Of a DNA stretch of 64,000 nucleotides, positions 1 through 10,183 are shown piece after piece (the first letter of the stretch is position 1; the number at the start of each line of letters is the position of its first letter). Under the pieces are notes generated by a model. The model was given only the letters and a program-made list of their open reading frames with translations. It did not search any database and was not told the DNA's origin. The position numbers and the translations under genes are program-made. Origin of the DNA: Agrypnia vestita (lineage: Eukaryota; Arthropoda; Insecta; Trichoptera; Phryganeidae); assembly GCA_016648135.1 (NCBI GenBank), contig JADDOH010004022.1:1-64000 (forward strand), in the 5' to 3' direction.

Positions 1-1359
1 TTTCCTAATGTTTAGGGAGTGGATGATTTTTTTGACTTCGTCTGGAGAAGTGGGGGTTATGGGGGGGCCTGTAGGGGGTTGAGAGGTGAGAGATTCGACG
101 TGAGCGTCGATCCGGGACACCATTTCGGGGTCGCTTGCGGGGTTTGGGGTGAATTGCTTCTCTAAGCTATCTGCGAAAATTTCTGCTTTATCTGCAGCAG
201 AGTACACTGGGCCGTTTGGGCCTTGAAGGGGGGTGGCGTAATTTTTTGGTTTGCGCATGGACTTGGATACTTTCCAGTATGCGCTTGGGTCATCGGTTAG
301 GGACGAGACGAAGTTGTGCCATCTTTCGTTGCGAAGTGAGCTGAGGGCATTTTTTACCTCATAGGAGAGCCTGTTTGCCCGGTATTTATCTAACGGGTCG
401 CCGTAGCGTTGCCAGTTCTTGCGGGCTCTGTTTTTTTCCCTAATAAGATCTTTGATCTCTTCGGGCAGGTCGGGTCTTTTGGAGTCTATTGGGACGGTGG
501 TGGTGGCATTTTTCGTTGCTAACTGGATGGAGGTGGTGAATGCTTCAACGGCTGCATTTAGAGCTTGAGAATCAGGGATGGACGTGGGGATGGTGATTGC
601 GCTTTCAATGCAGCTGGGGAGGAGTTTCCAGGAGATTTGGTCTCTGGTGAGACTAATTGGGTTGAGCGGGGTTTGGCTATCTGAAATTGATAGTAGAACG
701 GGGTTGTGGTCAGAGGAGAGCTCACTTACTGTTTGGAGGGTGTAGGGGGTGGAGATATCTTTGAAGATGGCTATGTCGATGACATCGGGGCGAGAGCCGT
801 TTGTTGGGTACAGCGTGGGAATGTCTGGGGCATCTATGGATATTGGGGTTTTGAGGGAGTAATCGTAAAGGTGGTTTCCTTTAGTATTTGCACGGCGGCT
901 GTGCCAGGCGCCGTGTTTGGCGTTGAGGTCACCTGCAATGATGGTGGGAATATTCTCTTCTAGGAGTTTATTTAAGTCCTCGGGGATGAGGCGTTTGTTG
1001 GGGGGGCTGTAGGCTGAGATGAATTTTACTGGCCCGGAGTTGATTGTGTTGACGACGAGAGCTGTAGTCTCGATATTTGTTAGGGAGGTGGAGTTAGAAA
1101 GGCAGTGGTCAAGGGAGTACTTGACCAGAATGGCGGTGCCTCCTCCGTGGTTGCGGGTTCGGTCAGTCCTGTGAACGATGTAGTTTGGGACATAGAGTTT
1201 GCGATTGGGTTTTAGCCAGGTCTCATTGATCATTAGGATGTCGAGGTTGTATTTTGCTAGGAAGTCTTCGAGTTCTCCTCGGTAATCTTGAAGTTTACCG
1301 TTAGCGTTCCAAAACGCTGCTTGGATAGAGGAGGGGCGGTAGGTGGCTCGTCTAGCCAT
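1..1359 (-). CDS. Jockey-like non-LTR retrotransposon ORF2 (endonuclease half, runs off window)
   Basis: Translating the minus strand from the ATG at 1359 gives 453 codons with no stop up to the window edge. The first 220 residues form an exonuclease-endonuclease-phosphatase type endonuclease that nicks target DNA for target-primed reverse transcription. The expected residues are present: N18 in FWNANG, E46 in INETWL, GGGTAIL near 72, D144 and N146 in GDLNAKH, D195 in SRPDVIDIAIF, and D217-H218 in SSDHNPVL. The linker that precedes the reverse transcriptase follows (RKNWQRYG, then YWKVSKSMRKPK). The reverse transcriptase itself lies outside the window. The start codon overlaps the ORF1 stop in ATGGCTAG, an arrangement that suggests coupled translation. 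Lack of stops and intact catalytic residues imply a young insertion. Jockey clade is inferred from the endonuclease plus the ORF1 type. Confidence 0.88.
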   Translation of the reverse strand, partial: MARRATYRPSSIQAAFWNANGKLQDYRGELEDFLAKYNLDILMINETWLKPNRKLYVPNYIVHRTDRTRNHGGGTAILVKYSLDHCLSNSTSLTNIETTALVVNTINSGPVKFISAYSPPNKRLIPEDLNKLLEENIPTIIAGDLNAKHGAWHSRRANTKGNHLYDYSLKTPISIDAPDIPTLYPTNGSRPDVIDIAIFKDISTPYTLQTVSELSSDHNPVLLSISDSQTPLNPISLTRDQISWKLLPSCIESAITIPTSIPDSQALNAAVEAFTTSIQLATKNATTTVPIDSKRPDLPEEIKDLIREKNRARKNWQRYGDPLDKYRANRLSYEVKNALSSLRNERWHNFVSSLTDDPSAYWKVSKSMRKPKNYATPLQGPNGPVYSAADKAEIFADSLEKQFTPNPASDPEMVSRIDAHVESLTSQPPTGPPITPTSPDEVKKIIHSLNIRK

Positions 1360-2167
1360 ATCGGGAGAGGAGGTTGTTTATACGGAGTAGCATTTGCGAT
1401 GCGTGCTGCATAAAAGCTTTCAGTTCTGAGGCCGCGTCTACGAGAGTTGAGAAGCCTGCTGGGGGCTGGGGGGGGGCTTCGTGACGCGGGGGGGTTGGGT
1501 AGTTTGCTTGGCGGGTGGGTGTTGGTTTTGGGGTGGGGGGGGGGTGGTGGGGTTGTCTCCCGTGCTGTGGGAAAGTTACGGTTTGGTGCCTGGACGCGTT
1601 GCTACCGCGTTGGGATGCGTAGCTTGGCACCGGAAATTGTTGGGTCGAGTCGGGCATTTGCGCATTGATAGACATCAGGGGGGGGGGTTGCGTGGGGGGG
1701 GTTTGTTGATTCTGGGTTACCTCGCTGTAAGAGCGGTGGTTCGATGGCTGGCGAGGGCGCCGGGGGTCGGTGGGGCGGGGTTTGGGTCGGGCGGGGCAGC
1801 CACCGTAGTTGGCCGTGTGGGGGCCGTCACAGAGAGCGCATTTGGGGGGGGTGTCACGGGGCTTCACGCATTCGACGGTTGCGTGATCTCCTGCGCACTT
1901 TACGCATCTGGGCTTGCCAAAGCAGCATGCTGAGCTGTGTCCCAGTGCTTGGCATCTGAAGCACTGTGCTTGGCGGGCGCGTGCTCGTAGTCTTTCTACG
2001 GTAACACGTAGGTGCAGGATCTCCTTGAGATCCGAAAAGATCTTTTTCCCCGCGTCGTTTCTGGTCAGTGTGACCAGGATTAGGGGGAGAGCCGTGCGGC
2101 TAGGGCCCTGCTTCATCCGGTGGGTGGTAATCACCGGGTAATCTACGGATAGCATTGTCCCACCCAT
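1352..2167 (-). CDS. Jockey-like retrotransposon ORF1 (gag-like zinc-knuckle protein, 5' truncated)
   Basis: This nucleic-acid-binding ORF1 coats retrotransposon RNA. The first in-frame ATG is at 2167; the frame is open back to 2179 and is closed by a stop just upstream. Near the start is the conserved segment PVITTHRMKQG followed by RTALPLILVTL, typical of the region before the knuckles in Jockey and X-element ORF1 proteins. Three C2HC knuckles follow: CFRCQALGHSSACC, CVKCAGDHATVEC, and a third beginning CALCDGPH. The last half is proline-rich and low in complexity. Full-length family members carry a longer N-terminal region, so this copy is probably 5'-truncated near 2170-2200, as is common for incomplete reverse transcription. 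The stop overlaps the ORF2 start. Confidence 0.85.
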   Translation of the reverse strand: MGGTMLSVDYPVITTHRMKQGPSRTALPLILVTLTRNDAGKKIFSDLKEILHLRVTVERLRARARQAQCFRCQALGHSSACCFGKPRCVKCAGDHATVECVKPRDTPPKCALCDGPHTANYGGCPARPKPRPTDPRRPRQPSNHRSYSEVTQNQQTPPTQPPPLMSINAQMPDSTQQFPVPSYASQRGSNASRHQTVTFPQHGRQPHHPPPTPKPTPTRQANYPTPPRHEAPPQPPAGFSTLVDAASELKAFMQHASQMLLRINNLLSRYG

Positions 2168-2179
2168 TAATGTGTTCAC

Positions 2180-2681
2180 AGAATGTCAGTGTCACAATGT
2201 GTAATAAGTAAGTAGGTACTAAAAAGAAATAATGCAGATGGATTCCTTTGAGATGTGGTGTTCATAGGGCTGTTCCTAGAATATCATTTAAATCTAGACT
2301 AAACTAGAAAATCATTTAAACTTAAAGCTTTTTTCAAAATAACTCCTATACTTTCATTATCAATTTACCTTTTTACTGTATTAATAAATAACTTGTATAC
2401 ACTATGTACCTATATATTATAACAAGGAATAAGAGCTGTGGCTCCCTCATCAGACTCAAGAGCTTCTCTTTACTGATGAGGTCTACATGACTACTAAGTA
2501 TTTAAAAAAAAATGTTTAATCTGATATGTTATATATAAGAACTATATTTGTACCATAAATTAAATAAATAAAAATAAAAAAATTAAAAAAATGTATTTGT
2601 AGAAAAGGCTACCCTTATATTTCTACGGATGCAGTAAAATCTTCTTCTTCTTCTGCTTGTTATCGAACTTTAGCGAACATT
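2180..2681. other. AT-rich flank with an A-rich retroposon-like tail
   Basis: No gene is visible. An A-rich run (about 2555-2592) made of AAATAAATAAA-type units resembles the 3' tail of an old retroposed sequence on the plus strand. The upstream body is not identifiable. Confidence 0.3.
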
Positions 2682-4416
2682 CTGTGCTATTCTGAAAATA
2701 GCAATATTAGGATGTAAGATCATTATCCCAACACTTAATAGACGAAAATAAAAAAATAAATAAACGAGATGTAGGTATACGTCAGTGGTGGTGTTGTCAG
2801 AGGGAGAAAGAAGTATATGACGGTTATCCGTTAAACGTCAAATATAAATAGAGTCCAACAATATATATCTTTTCTATGGTCCAACGTGACAAGACAATTT
2901 TGCCATAATTTTACATCAGGACGCTGTAGGAGAAGAAATTAATAAGTGCATATTAAATAATCTTTTTTCTAAAGCTTTAAATACAGCATTAGTACTTATT
3001 TGATGTCATTTTAGTCGAAACATGAGAATTGTGAGGTTACTTTTGTACTAGAGCCCAGCTGTCAGATCAGACCATAGTAATCTGACTTCGCGAATAAAGG
3101 CATGTACTTTGAGATAGATACGTGAAAATATACAAATCTTCTTATTTAAGGAGTTACGTGTAGTCAGAGGAGCAAAAAAATAGACATTTTCAAAAAATTT
3201 TTTGAACGGTTGTTTAATGTTTTGATTCTATACATAATACCAACGTTTTACACTATATTTTAAGTAACTATACCGAAAATTTCAAATAAAATTATTAATA
3301 CTGGACCACGATAAAATCTCGATTCTTGACCCCTGTTTTGCAAATAGTGTCTCGCGGTGTCCATCAGTGCTTCTTAGTGGTTTATCTAAATTTAATGAAA
3401 CAAAAAGAAATTAGTAGTTCAATAGTTTATCTTGTGCTTAATCGAAGCTCTTTTTTTTTCAAATTTAGCAAAATGGCGGTCTTTGAAATCTTAATTATGA
3501 ATTTTGAGGGAAAAAGTCACTCACTTATTATTTATAAAAAAAAATCCTTCGATTTTTTTTTTTTTTCACAAGTTTTTAATGCCAAAAATATGATGTTTAA
3601 ATTTCATTTAAATTTGTCGAGTAGTTTTTAAAATATCGTGGACATCGTTTTTGAAAACGTTATTTTGAGAAAAACGCGTTTAAAGTTTTATGCATAAATA
3701 ATTAATACAAATACAATTTGAAAAATTACTTACGTAGAGTCGTCTATTTCTGGTACATATAATACATCTTTTGCCGACGTGTAAGCCTCCAAGATGTCGA
3801 TTTTTTTTATCTACGTCTCATTTTGCCTTCTCGAGTGACCTGATTTGCACGTTGGTCAGCAACCTTTATGCGCTCTATATCGAGTTTTTCAGCATACCGT
3901 GTTCATTAGGTCCATAATTTAATCCTATGCATTGGCAATCATTATTATTCCTTGCATACCTTCATGACGTCTCATTATAAATTTTTGAAAATGATTAAAA
4001 TACACGCACAACTACCTATCGACTGCTGGGTTTCACTGCCACTGAAATACTAACACTAAATCAAATCTCAGTTAGCCTAATGTGTCTTATGTCTAAAAGT
4101 AGAAGTATAAAATAAATTTTGTATATTATTCTTAGAATAATTATTCGGCTCTAGTACCGTCCGCGTGTTAGTACGGGCGGCAGCAGAGGGCCCTACAGTT
4201 ATCGTTACAGATATCGTTAAAACTAATAACCGGATCGAGTTGATATTTTCACACAATATTTTTGAAACATTTTTCTCTAAGAAAATATAATAAATAAAAA
4301 ATTCGATTTTTTTTAAATCCTGACTACACGTAACCCCTTAAGTACGACGAATACGTTTATTACGTGTTGGGATAAAGATCTGACATCCCTAGATTGCTAT
4401 TTTCAGAATAGCACAG
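2682..4416. mobile_element. TIR DNA element (copy A), split by a nested TTAA element
   Basis: The ends are inverted repeats of about 60 bp beginning CTGTGCTATTCTGAAAATAG, at 2682 onward and ending at 4416. Flanking ATT triplets at 2679-2681 and 4417-4419 may be the target duplication. Without the insert at 3150-4341 the element is about 545 bp, matching copy B at 13451-14001, which lies in the opposite orientation. No coding capacity is seen, so it is non-autonomous. The superfamily is not certain. Confidence 0.7.
3150..4337. mobile_element. TTAA-flanked non-autonomous DNA element, nested
   Basis: TTAA at 3146-3149 and 4338-4341 brackets 1188 bp whose ends are inverted repeats of about 18 bp (GGAGTTACGTGTAGTCAG on the left; GGGGTTACGTGTAGTCAG on the complement of the right). 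TTAA duplication is the piggyBac hallmark, but no transposase is recognisable inside and the terminal bases are not the usual CCC, so the superfamily is inference. The interior is AT-rich with a GC-richer patch near 4140-4200. It interrupts the outer element at 2682-4416. Confidence 0.7.
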
Positions 4417-5212
4417 ATTGCCTCAGAATCTTCAGCCAGTATATATACTTCTTCTTCAAGGACCCCTTCTGCTCGCAATTTTAACTTGAATAATGAGATG
4501 CTGGATCTATTATTTCCCTAGATGTCACACAAGATAGCCAAAATATTGTAATTTCAGAGTTTTTATTATTTAATTAATTAAATTAAGTATTTACGTTTTC
4601 TTTTCCATCCGAATCATTGCATTGTCATTTGTAACCGTGTCAATCCAGCTTAGCTATTTTTAAAAGCCGTTTATAGATCCACGTTTCAAATGCTTCAATT
4701 CGCTTCAACATTATTTCAGTGATTCCATGGACAGGGAACAAACACATAGCATCATATAATTCTTATTCGCAAATTTAAGTTTAGGTCATGGCTGCATAAT
4801 ACATTTTCATCCGGAAGAATAGAGCTCTAGCTTGATCTTTTTTGACGTAAGAATTTAATAATTTTCAGGAACTACGCACCAAAGGAAGGCATCTACAACA
4901 CGAAGAAAAATAATTATTTCTTATAAAACTATGGGCAAATCGTTAAAAGAGAAATCTGGAAAACTTGGTAATCACTGAGAATGTACAAAAGGACGAGAAT
5001 TCGATTTTCAACAAGATGAACAAATCATGCCCGAGTTTACGACTCGCAACTCGTTAGCCCTGGGCCATCGTAAAAGAGACTTTCCATACATGTTTCTCAT
5101 ATAAATGGTTTCGTCTTTTCGAGATTTCTTTAATTCATTAAATGATTCATGTTGATACAACCGACCCTAATAAGAAGATTATTTCTACGAGAGATTGGCC
5201 AACTTTAGATAT
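4417..5212. other. Unassigned AT-rich sequence
   Basis: I see no gene, TIR or tandem array here. Short open frames are no longer than expected by chance. Confidence 0.4.
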
Positions 5213-5220
5213 CTACTTAA

Positions 5221-6270
5221 CAGTGGCGTGCAGCGCATACAAGCAAAAAAGCTGTGCATTAGTAAAGATTCTGGGAAAAAAATATCAATTCAAAATCCTT
5301 ATCTCAAGGAAAAGTTGATTTAAAATTCTAACCGTAATTCGTCCTACGGCTAGAAGTTTTATTTCCAACTTTTCTGTACCTAACTTCACGTCAATTCTTC
5401 ATTTATCTCACTTGTTTGCGCCCAACAAATTTGTTCCAGATCTTGTCAAGTCTTACTTAGCTCTATGTTACTTAGCTCTATGTCTGCGAGTTTTGTGTAA
5501 TAGACAAGTAAATTTTTCATGGAAAAGCGTGTTTCTTCGAATGGTCCTATGCCAGGTGAGAACTACGCGCACGCCATTGCAGAAATGTTATTTTTTACAA
5601 ATTCCACACAAAAAGCTATTTTTCATTTCTATGGTGAATGTAAATACCATGTCATATCCAATGGTCATATCATAATGATTATTTACGACGACATTTCCAT
5701 TGATGAATATCATAAAATGTTTGATTTATTTTTGTGAAAATAAACGTATATCTGAAATTAGTATTCTCGATTTAATTACATATAAATAAATCGTCTTCGA
5801 AATATATTGAAAATTTTTGCCGTATTACCTATATATAAAATATTTATTTATTTAGGATATCTTGTTTACAATACAACCTGGGGCCACCAAGTTTGCGGAA
5901 CGTGCTTTCAGCTTTGCGGGCCCAGCTATGTGGAATCAGCTGCCTCCAGTGCTGCGATCTATGGAGAACCAGGAACTCTTCAAGAAGAGCCTAAAAACTC
6001 ATTTTTTCGGGATGTCGCACCTGTAAAGCGCCCTTGAAGCGTATCTTATGCAAAAATGGCGCTATAGTAATTAACATAAACATAAACTTCTTTTATAGTA
6101 CAGTCATTTTTGTGGATTGAAGCTACTCAAAATAGTTCATTATAGGTATACAGTTAAAAAAAATGTATACACCCTTATAGGTATAGGTATATGCGTATGT
6201 ATATATTTTTTAATATGGGTATATAGTCGGTCACAGCATAACCTAAGTTTATACCCACTGCACGCCACTG
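5221..6270. mobile_element. hAT-type non-autonomous element with 8-bp TSD
   Basis: The ends are CAGTGGCGTGCAG and its complement CTGCACGCCACTG. They are flanked by a perfect 8-bp direct duplication, CTACTTAA, at 5213-5220 and 6271-6278. An 8-bp duplication and CAGTG-type ends are the hAT signature. The 1050-bp interior has no recognisable hAT transposase. A retrotransposon ORF2 tail lies inside, on the plus strand. Confidence 0.82.
5859..6026 (+). pseudogene. C-terminal tail of L2/CR1-like retrotransposon ORF2
   Basis: This plus-strand frame of 55 codons plus a stop is the extreme C-terminus of a non-LTR reverse transcriptase. The diagnostic string is AFSFAGPAMWNQLPPVL, followed by LFKKSLKTHFF. 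That pattern (aromatic-rich, WNxLP, then a short K-rich helix) ends L2 and CR1-like ORF2 proteins. A short 3' UTR follows, ending near 6087 in AACATAAACATAAAC, a simple-repeat tail like those of L2 elements. The rest of the element is missing, so this is a severely 5'-truncated copy. It lies inside the hAT element at 5221-6270. Confidence 0.7.
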
Positions 6271-6589
6271 CTACTTAATAAATGCAATATTTGTGCGTCA
6301 CTGCTCGCGTGCCCACATATTCACTTGTCTACTAGCAATGTTTACTGTCCACTGACTATGCCAACTGCCAACTGACGCAATTCTAGTGTCCACTGACGTT
6401 AATATCGCAATATTTTATAAAGTGATACCCAACCATCTGTACAAATAAAGAGTTTAACGTCTTATTTGCACCATACTAACCATATACTAACGAAAAAACT
6501 TTACTTTATCAAGCCGTACATCCGCGGTGTTAGGTACACATCTTTCGCCTTATCTACATTTTTTATGTTGTATTTTATTAATTAATAGC

Positions 6590-6840
6590 CGTGCCCACGC
6601 GGCTTCGCACGCTTAAATTTTTAGAACACTATTTGGATTGTCATAGAACTTTCGCGAACCTTCTATAACATTCTCCTTCCAGAACTTTCAAGAAATTTGA
6701 ATGTACAGGAACCTTCTTGACACACCGACAGATTCCGCCACTCAGTTTAGAACCTTATAGAACTTTAGGGAATTTTCTAGAACCTTCTCCTTCCAGAACT
6801 TTCTAGAGCATGTTTTTCCAGAACCTTCTAGACTCACCGA
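6590..6840. repeat. Cluster of heat-shock-element-like TTC/GAA motifs
   Basis: After a GC-richer segment (CCGTGCCCACGCGGCTTCG) the sequence holds many alternating AGAAC and TTCC/TTCT units, for example TTCTAGAACCTTCTCCTTCC and TTCCAGAACTTTCTAGAG. Spacing often approximates the inverted nGAAn units bound by heat-shock factor. It may be a TE regulatory region or a decayed minisatellite. No adjacent gene is visible. Confidence 0.35.
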
Positions 6841-7234
6841 CACAGTCGGCGCGCCTATTTTGAAACAATCTGAAGCATTTGCGGCCTTGTGCTGGAAAGC
6901 ACATTTTCGTCACCCACTCCCACCAAACTCGCATATTTTCGATGTGACACCAAGGCTATCCACCAACATAACCACATGTTAACATTTCTCTGTTTTTCAC
7001 ATTATTTGATTATTGTATTCCTGTAGTCCTCTGGTATATACAAACTTTGCGTAATTTTTTTATTTCTATTTATTATTCTTATTATATGTCCATGAACAAT
7101 TGTGTAATGAGTAATTTTATTTTTGATGTATATTGATATTCTTTTATTTAAAATTTTGTGTTGAAAATCTTTGTGTTAAGCTTTAGTCCTTTTTTTACGG
7201 TGAGCCATTGCAAATATGTTAACATCTTTTCAAT

Positions 7235-7440
7235 TTTAGAGTAGGTATCTATTTCATGATATTTTTTTTTATATTTATACATATTCTAATGTAAGTTCTT
7301 CGATTAATGAAGCTTCTATTCGAACCATCTTTCGGTGTCTGTTTTATCGAGTCATACCGTTTTTCGTGAACATCCTCTTTTCTGATGCCGTCAGCATTCG
7401 TGACATATATCTTTCTTACCATTCTCCCCTCACTCATCCA
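7235..7440 (-). pseudogene. RTE-like ORF2 C-terminal fragment (decayed)
   Basis: The minus strand encodes RMSEGRMVRKIY, the segment before the C-terminal cysteine-poor tail of RTE-like reverse transcriptases, where relatives read ERMSEERMVKKIY as at 29.4 kb. Downstream the frame drifts and several stops interrupt the expected GRPRK-type region. It is a short, old fragment; family assignment rests on similarity to the better-preserved copies at 29150-29435 and 35262-35960. Confidence 0.5.
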
Positions 7441-8349
7441 TAGTTATTTACGTAAGTACTTTTGAGAAACTAAGAGTAATAAACGTAAGAAATTCAGAAT
7501 GTTGTTTTAAATAAGAAAATTCTCGAATCAGAATTCTCTGTGCACTGCGAATATTAAATATGCGTTTGTATGCTTCTAGGTATTAAGTACATGCATAAGT
7601 CTCAACGTTATTTTGGTACTTCTTAGTATTGAAAGACAATGATGTCGTGTGATTGGTGATCAATGATGGATTGATAACGACATATAACTGTTACATAGTT
7701 TCTGTGATTGCTCGCTGAATTACGAATAATCAGTTAGTTACCAATCATGGTTACAATATGACAAAAATCTCACAATCACAGCAAAACATGTTGTTTTTTA
7801 ATTCATCAATTAAATAATTCAGAATACTGCATAATATTGTGATATTTCAGAATACGCTTTTGTGTAGGTATAAAACACGTGCACGAGTGTTGGTCCAAAT
7901 CAAAGAAAACACTCAAATTATCAATTTTTAGAAGTCGTTAACATTATCAGCACATTAGGAGACTAAAATGGACATTTCAAACGATTCAAGGAAATTTCAT
8001 TTGACGTGGGCTGTAATGTTGTCATATTATTAAAAGTGTTCAAGGTGTATTCAAGGAAATGAGTATTACCATACTAATGTTCTTGTTGTGTGTCCTCGAA
8101 TCGGCTACTATCAGGTGTTTTCCCAATACTACGCGATCATTTCCAGATAAATTATGCTAATTGAAATGTACCAACTTTCTACTCTGTCGAAATGACGTCG
8201 CTTACCCGAACCCCCTCGTATAACCCAAGGAATTCCGAAAACCTCCACCTGTTCCTTTGTGTCCTCGTTCCTCGCGACCATATACCTGGTCTTGATCACC
8301 TGATCACGTGGCAGGTCGCTGCACCTGGCGCAGGCGAAGTTTCACAAGA
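7441..8349. other. Unassigned sequence
   Basis: No gene or repeat structure is supported. A slightly GC-richer patch lies near 8190-8340, but its longest open frame runs on into the adjacent tandem repeat and shows no domain. Confidence 0.35.
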
Positions 8350-8875
8350 AAGAGGACCTTACTTTATTTATTTATTTATCCGTACAATCGTGAGCCACCA
8401 ATTTCAGGTAGATTTCGATAGAAATACTAGTTATCTATTGTGTGATACAACTTCCGCAAAATTTCAATGCACTTTCAACAGATCTCCAAACCACCCGCCG
8501 ATAAAAAAAAATATCTGTGTAGGTACCTACATATGTAGATGTTTGAGATTGTTAACTAACTTTTATTTTTATAATTAACAAGAACACACTTTGTACACAT
8601 ACTAATTTGTAAGAAAAAGAACCTTACTTTATTTATTTATCTGTACAATCGTGAACCATCAATTTCAGGTAGATCTCGATAGAAATACTAGGTATCTATT
8701 GAGTGATACAACTATACAACTTCTGTACAATGCACTTTCAACAGATCTCGAAACCACCCTCCGATAAAAAAAATATCTGTGTAGGTACCTACATATGTAG
8801 ATGTTTGAGATTGTTAACTAACTTTTATTTTTATAATTAACAAGAACACACTTTGTATCAAATACTAATTTGTTT
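8350..8875. repeat. Tandem duplication, about 265-bp unit, two copies
   Basis: The block starting CCTTACTTTATTTATTTATT at 8357 recurs at 8622 with the same order of landmarks: ATTTCAGGTAGAT, TTTCAACAGATCTC, GTAGGTACCTACATATGTAG, and AACAAGAACACACTTTGTA. The copies differ by scattered substitutions and small indels, so the duplication is not recent. Confidence 0.85.
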
Positions 8876-8907
8876 AAATATCAACATTTTTCACGACCAA
8901 TCCCTTA

Positions 8908-9052
8908 GGCCCGGTTGTTTCAAGTTCGATCAAAGTAAGCGGTCGATCAAAGCATAAATTTTTACGAAAACGGATCGTCTGATTGGTGGAGAACGTAAAA
9001 ATCTATGCTTTAAAAGAACGCTTACTTTAATCCAATTTGAAACAACCGGCCC
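8908..9052. mobile_element. Short MITE with GGCCCGGTTGTTTCAA ends
   Basis: A 145-bp element with inverted ends GGCCCGGTTGTTTCAA and (complement of right) GGGCCGGTTGTTTCAA, and inner inverted segments around GATCAAAGTAAGC. It is flanked by TTA on the left and TAA on the right, consistent with a TA duplication. Diverged relatives occur at about 11690-11775 and 43745-43850. Confidence 0.72.
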
Positions 9053-9287
9053 TAACAGATAAAACTTATATTGTAAACATTGCATCCTGATGGAGGGACC
9101 ATTGGCCCTGAAACCTGTTGATATTTCAACAAATCAGTGGTTAGATCAAAGTGTGTTCTTGTTAATTTATAATTAAATGCAAAAAAAAAGAACGTTTATT
9201 ATGTTCGTGTGGCATTTGTCATTGGGGTTGTTTTAAAATGTGTATTTTTGTATATGTTCTTAGGTTTTCATGGCCGTTCAGAATTTT

Positions 9288-9452
9288 CTGGCTTGAGTTT
9301 TCTGGGATATTCACTTTCCATCATGGCGGCTGATGTGTTGTAGGCAAACAAACACATCAGCCCTGATGTGTTTGTTTGCCTACAACGGGATCCGAAACGC
9401 CGGCCAGAAAGGTTATAGAAACACGGCAGAATATCCCTGAAAACTCAAGAAG
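9288..9452. repeat. Fold-back repeat with a perfect 24-bp core hairpin
   Basis: Arms at 9337-9360 and 9363-9386 are perfect complements around a 2-base spacer. An outer, imperfect pair (CTTGAGTTTTCTGGGATATTC-like) encloses it. No coding sequence is present. It probably belongs to a fold-back MITE. Confidence 0.75.
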
Positions 9453-10183
9453 TGTATTTTTGTGTTTGCATGTACATATTTTATGTTATATATAAAGTTT
9501 TTTTGAGAACATGATGACATCCATAGTTCTTATGAGACATGGTGAATATCCCGATCTTTCAACTTATAACGCTTTAAAAAATTTATATTGGACCTAGAGA
9601 AAAAAGTAAAAATTACACTATTGCACACAAACGAAAACTGCCTTATTTGGGGTGAGGTATATTAAAATATTAGTCACACTCGATTATCACAATCCATTGA
9701 GATAAGTTTGATTATTCTGTCAATTGTGACTTTTCCCAAAAATGTGACTAAGGCCTCTTTCGATATTTCGAGATTATATTATTTGTTTATTTCGGACGTC
9801 ACAAAAAAGTTATCTTTATTCCAAGCAGTTTTTTAATCTGGGGTTATCGCCAAACTGAACCAATCTTCACACGTATCTATTTTTTATGTGTCACACATTT
9901 TTTTAGTTTTTAGAACTATCTAGAATATTTAACGTTTAATACACAGGACAGCAAAAATATATTTTTTAATTCTTTAGTTAATAGTTAACTATTTATTATT
10001 AAAGACTAGGCGCTATAACCCGCCGTTGCGTACTTTTAGTATATACATATTACTATTTACTATATAGATACATAGTCGCGAGTTAAGGTTATAAGGACAG
10101 CGCTATCGTGAATGACACTGTTACATAGAGAACTATGCATTTTAATGATGCTATATAAGCATGAAAATTTTTCATTCAATATA
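9453..10183. other. Unassigned AT-rich sequence
   Basis: I see no gene or repeat boundary that I can support. Confidence 0.35.

Noticed and set aside
706..963. 85-codon plus-strand frame
   Set aside because: Antisense to the intact Jockey-like ORF2, which explains the open frame.
1447..2141. Several plus-strand open frames of 70-150 codons rich in glycine
   Set aside because: They are antisense shadows of the proline-rich and zinc-knuckle ORF1 on the minus strand.
5807..6037. 76-codon frame as a gene
   Set aside because: The adjacent frame encodes the clear ORF2 tail (AFSFAGPAMWNQLPP), so this frame is a shadow.
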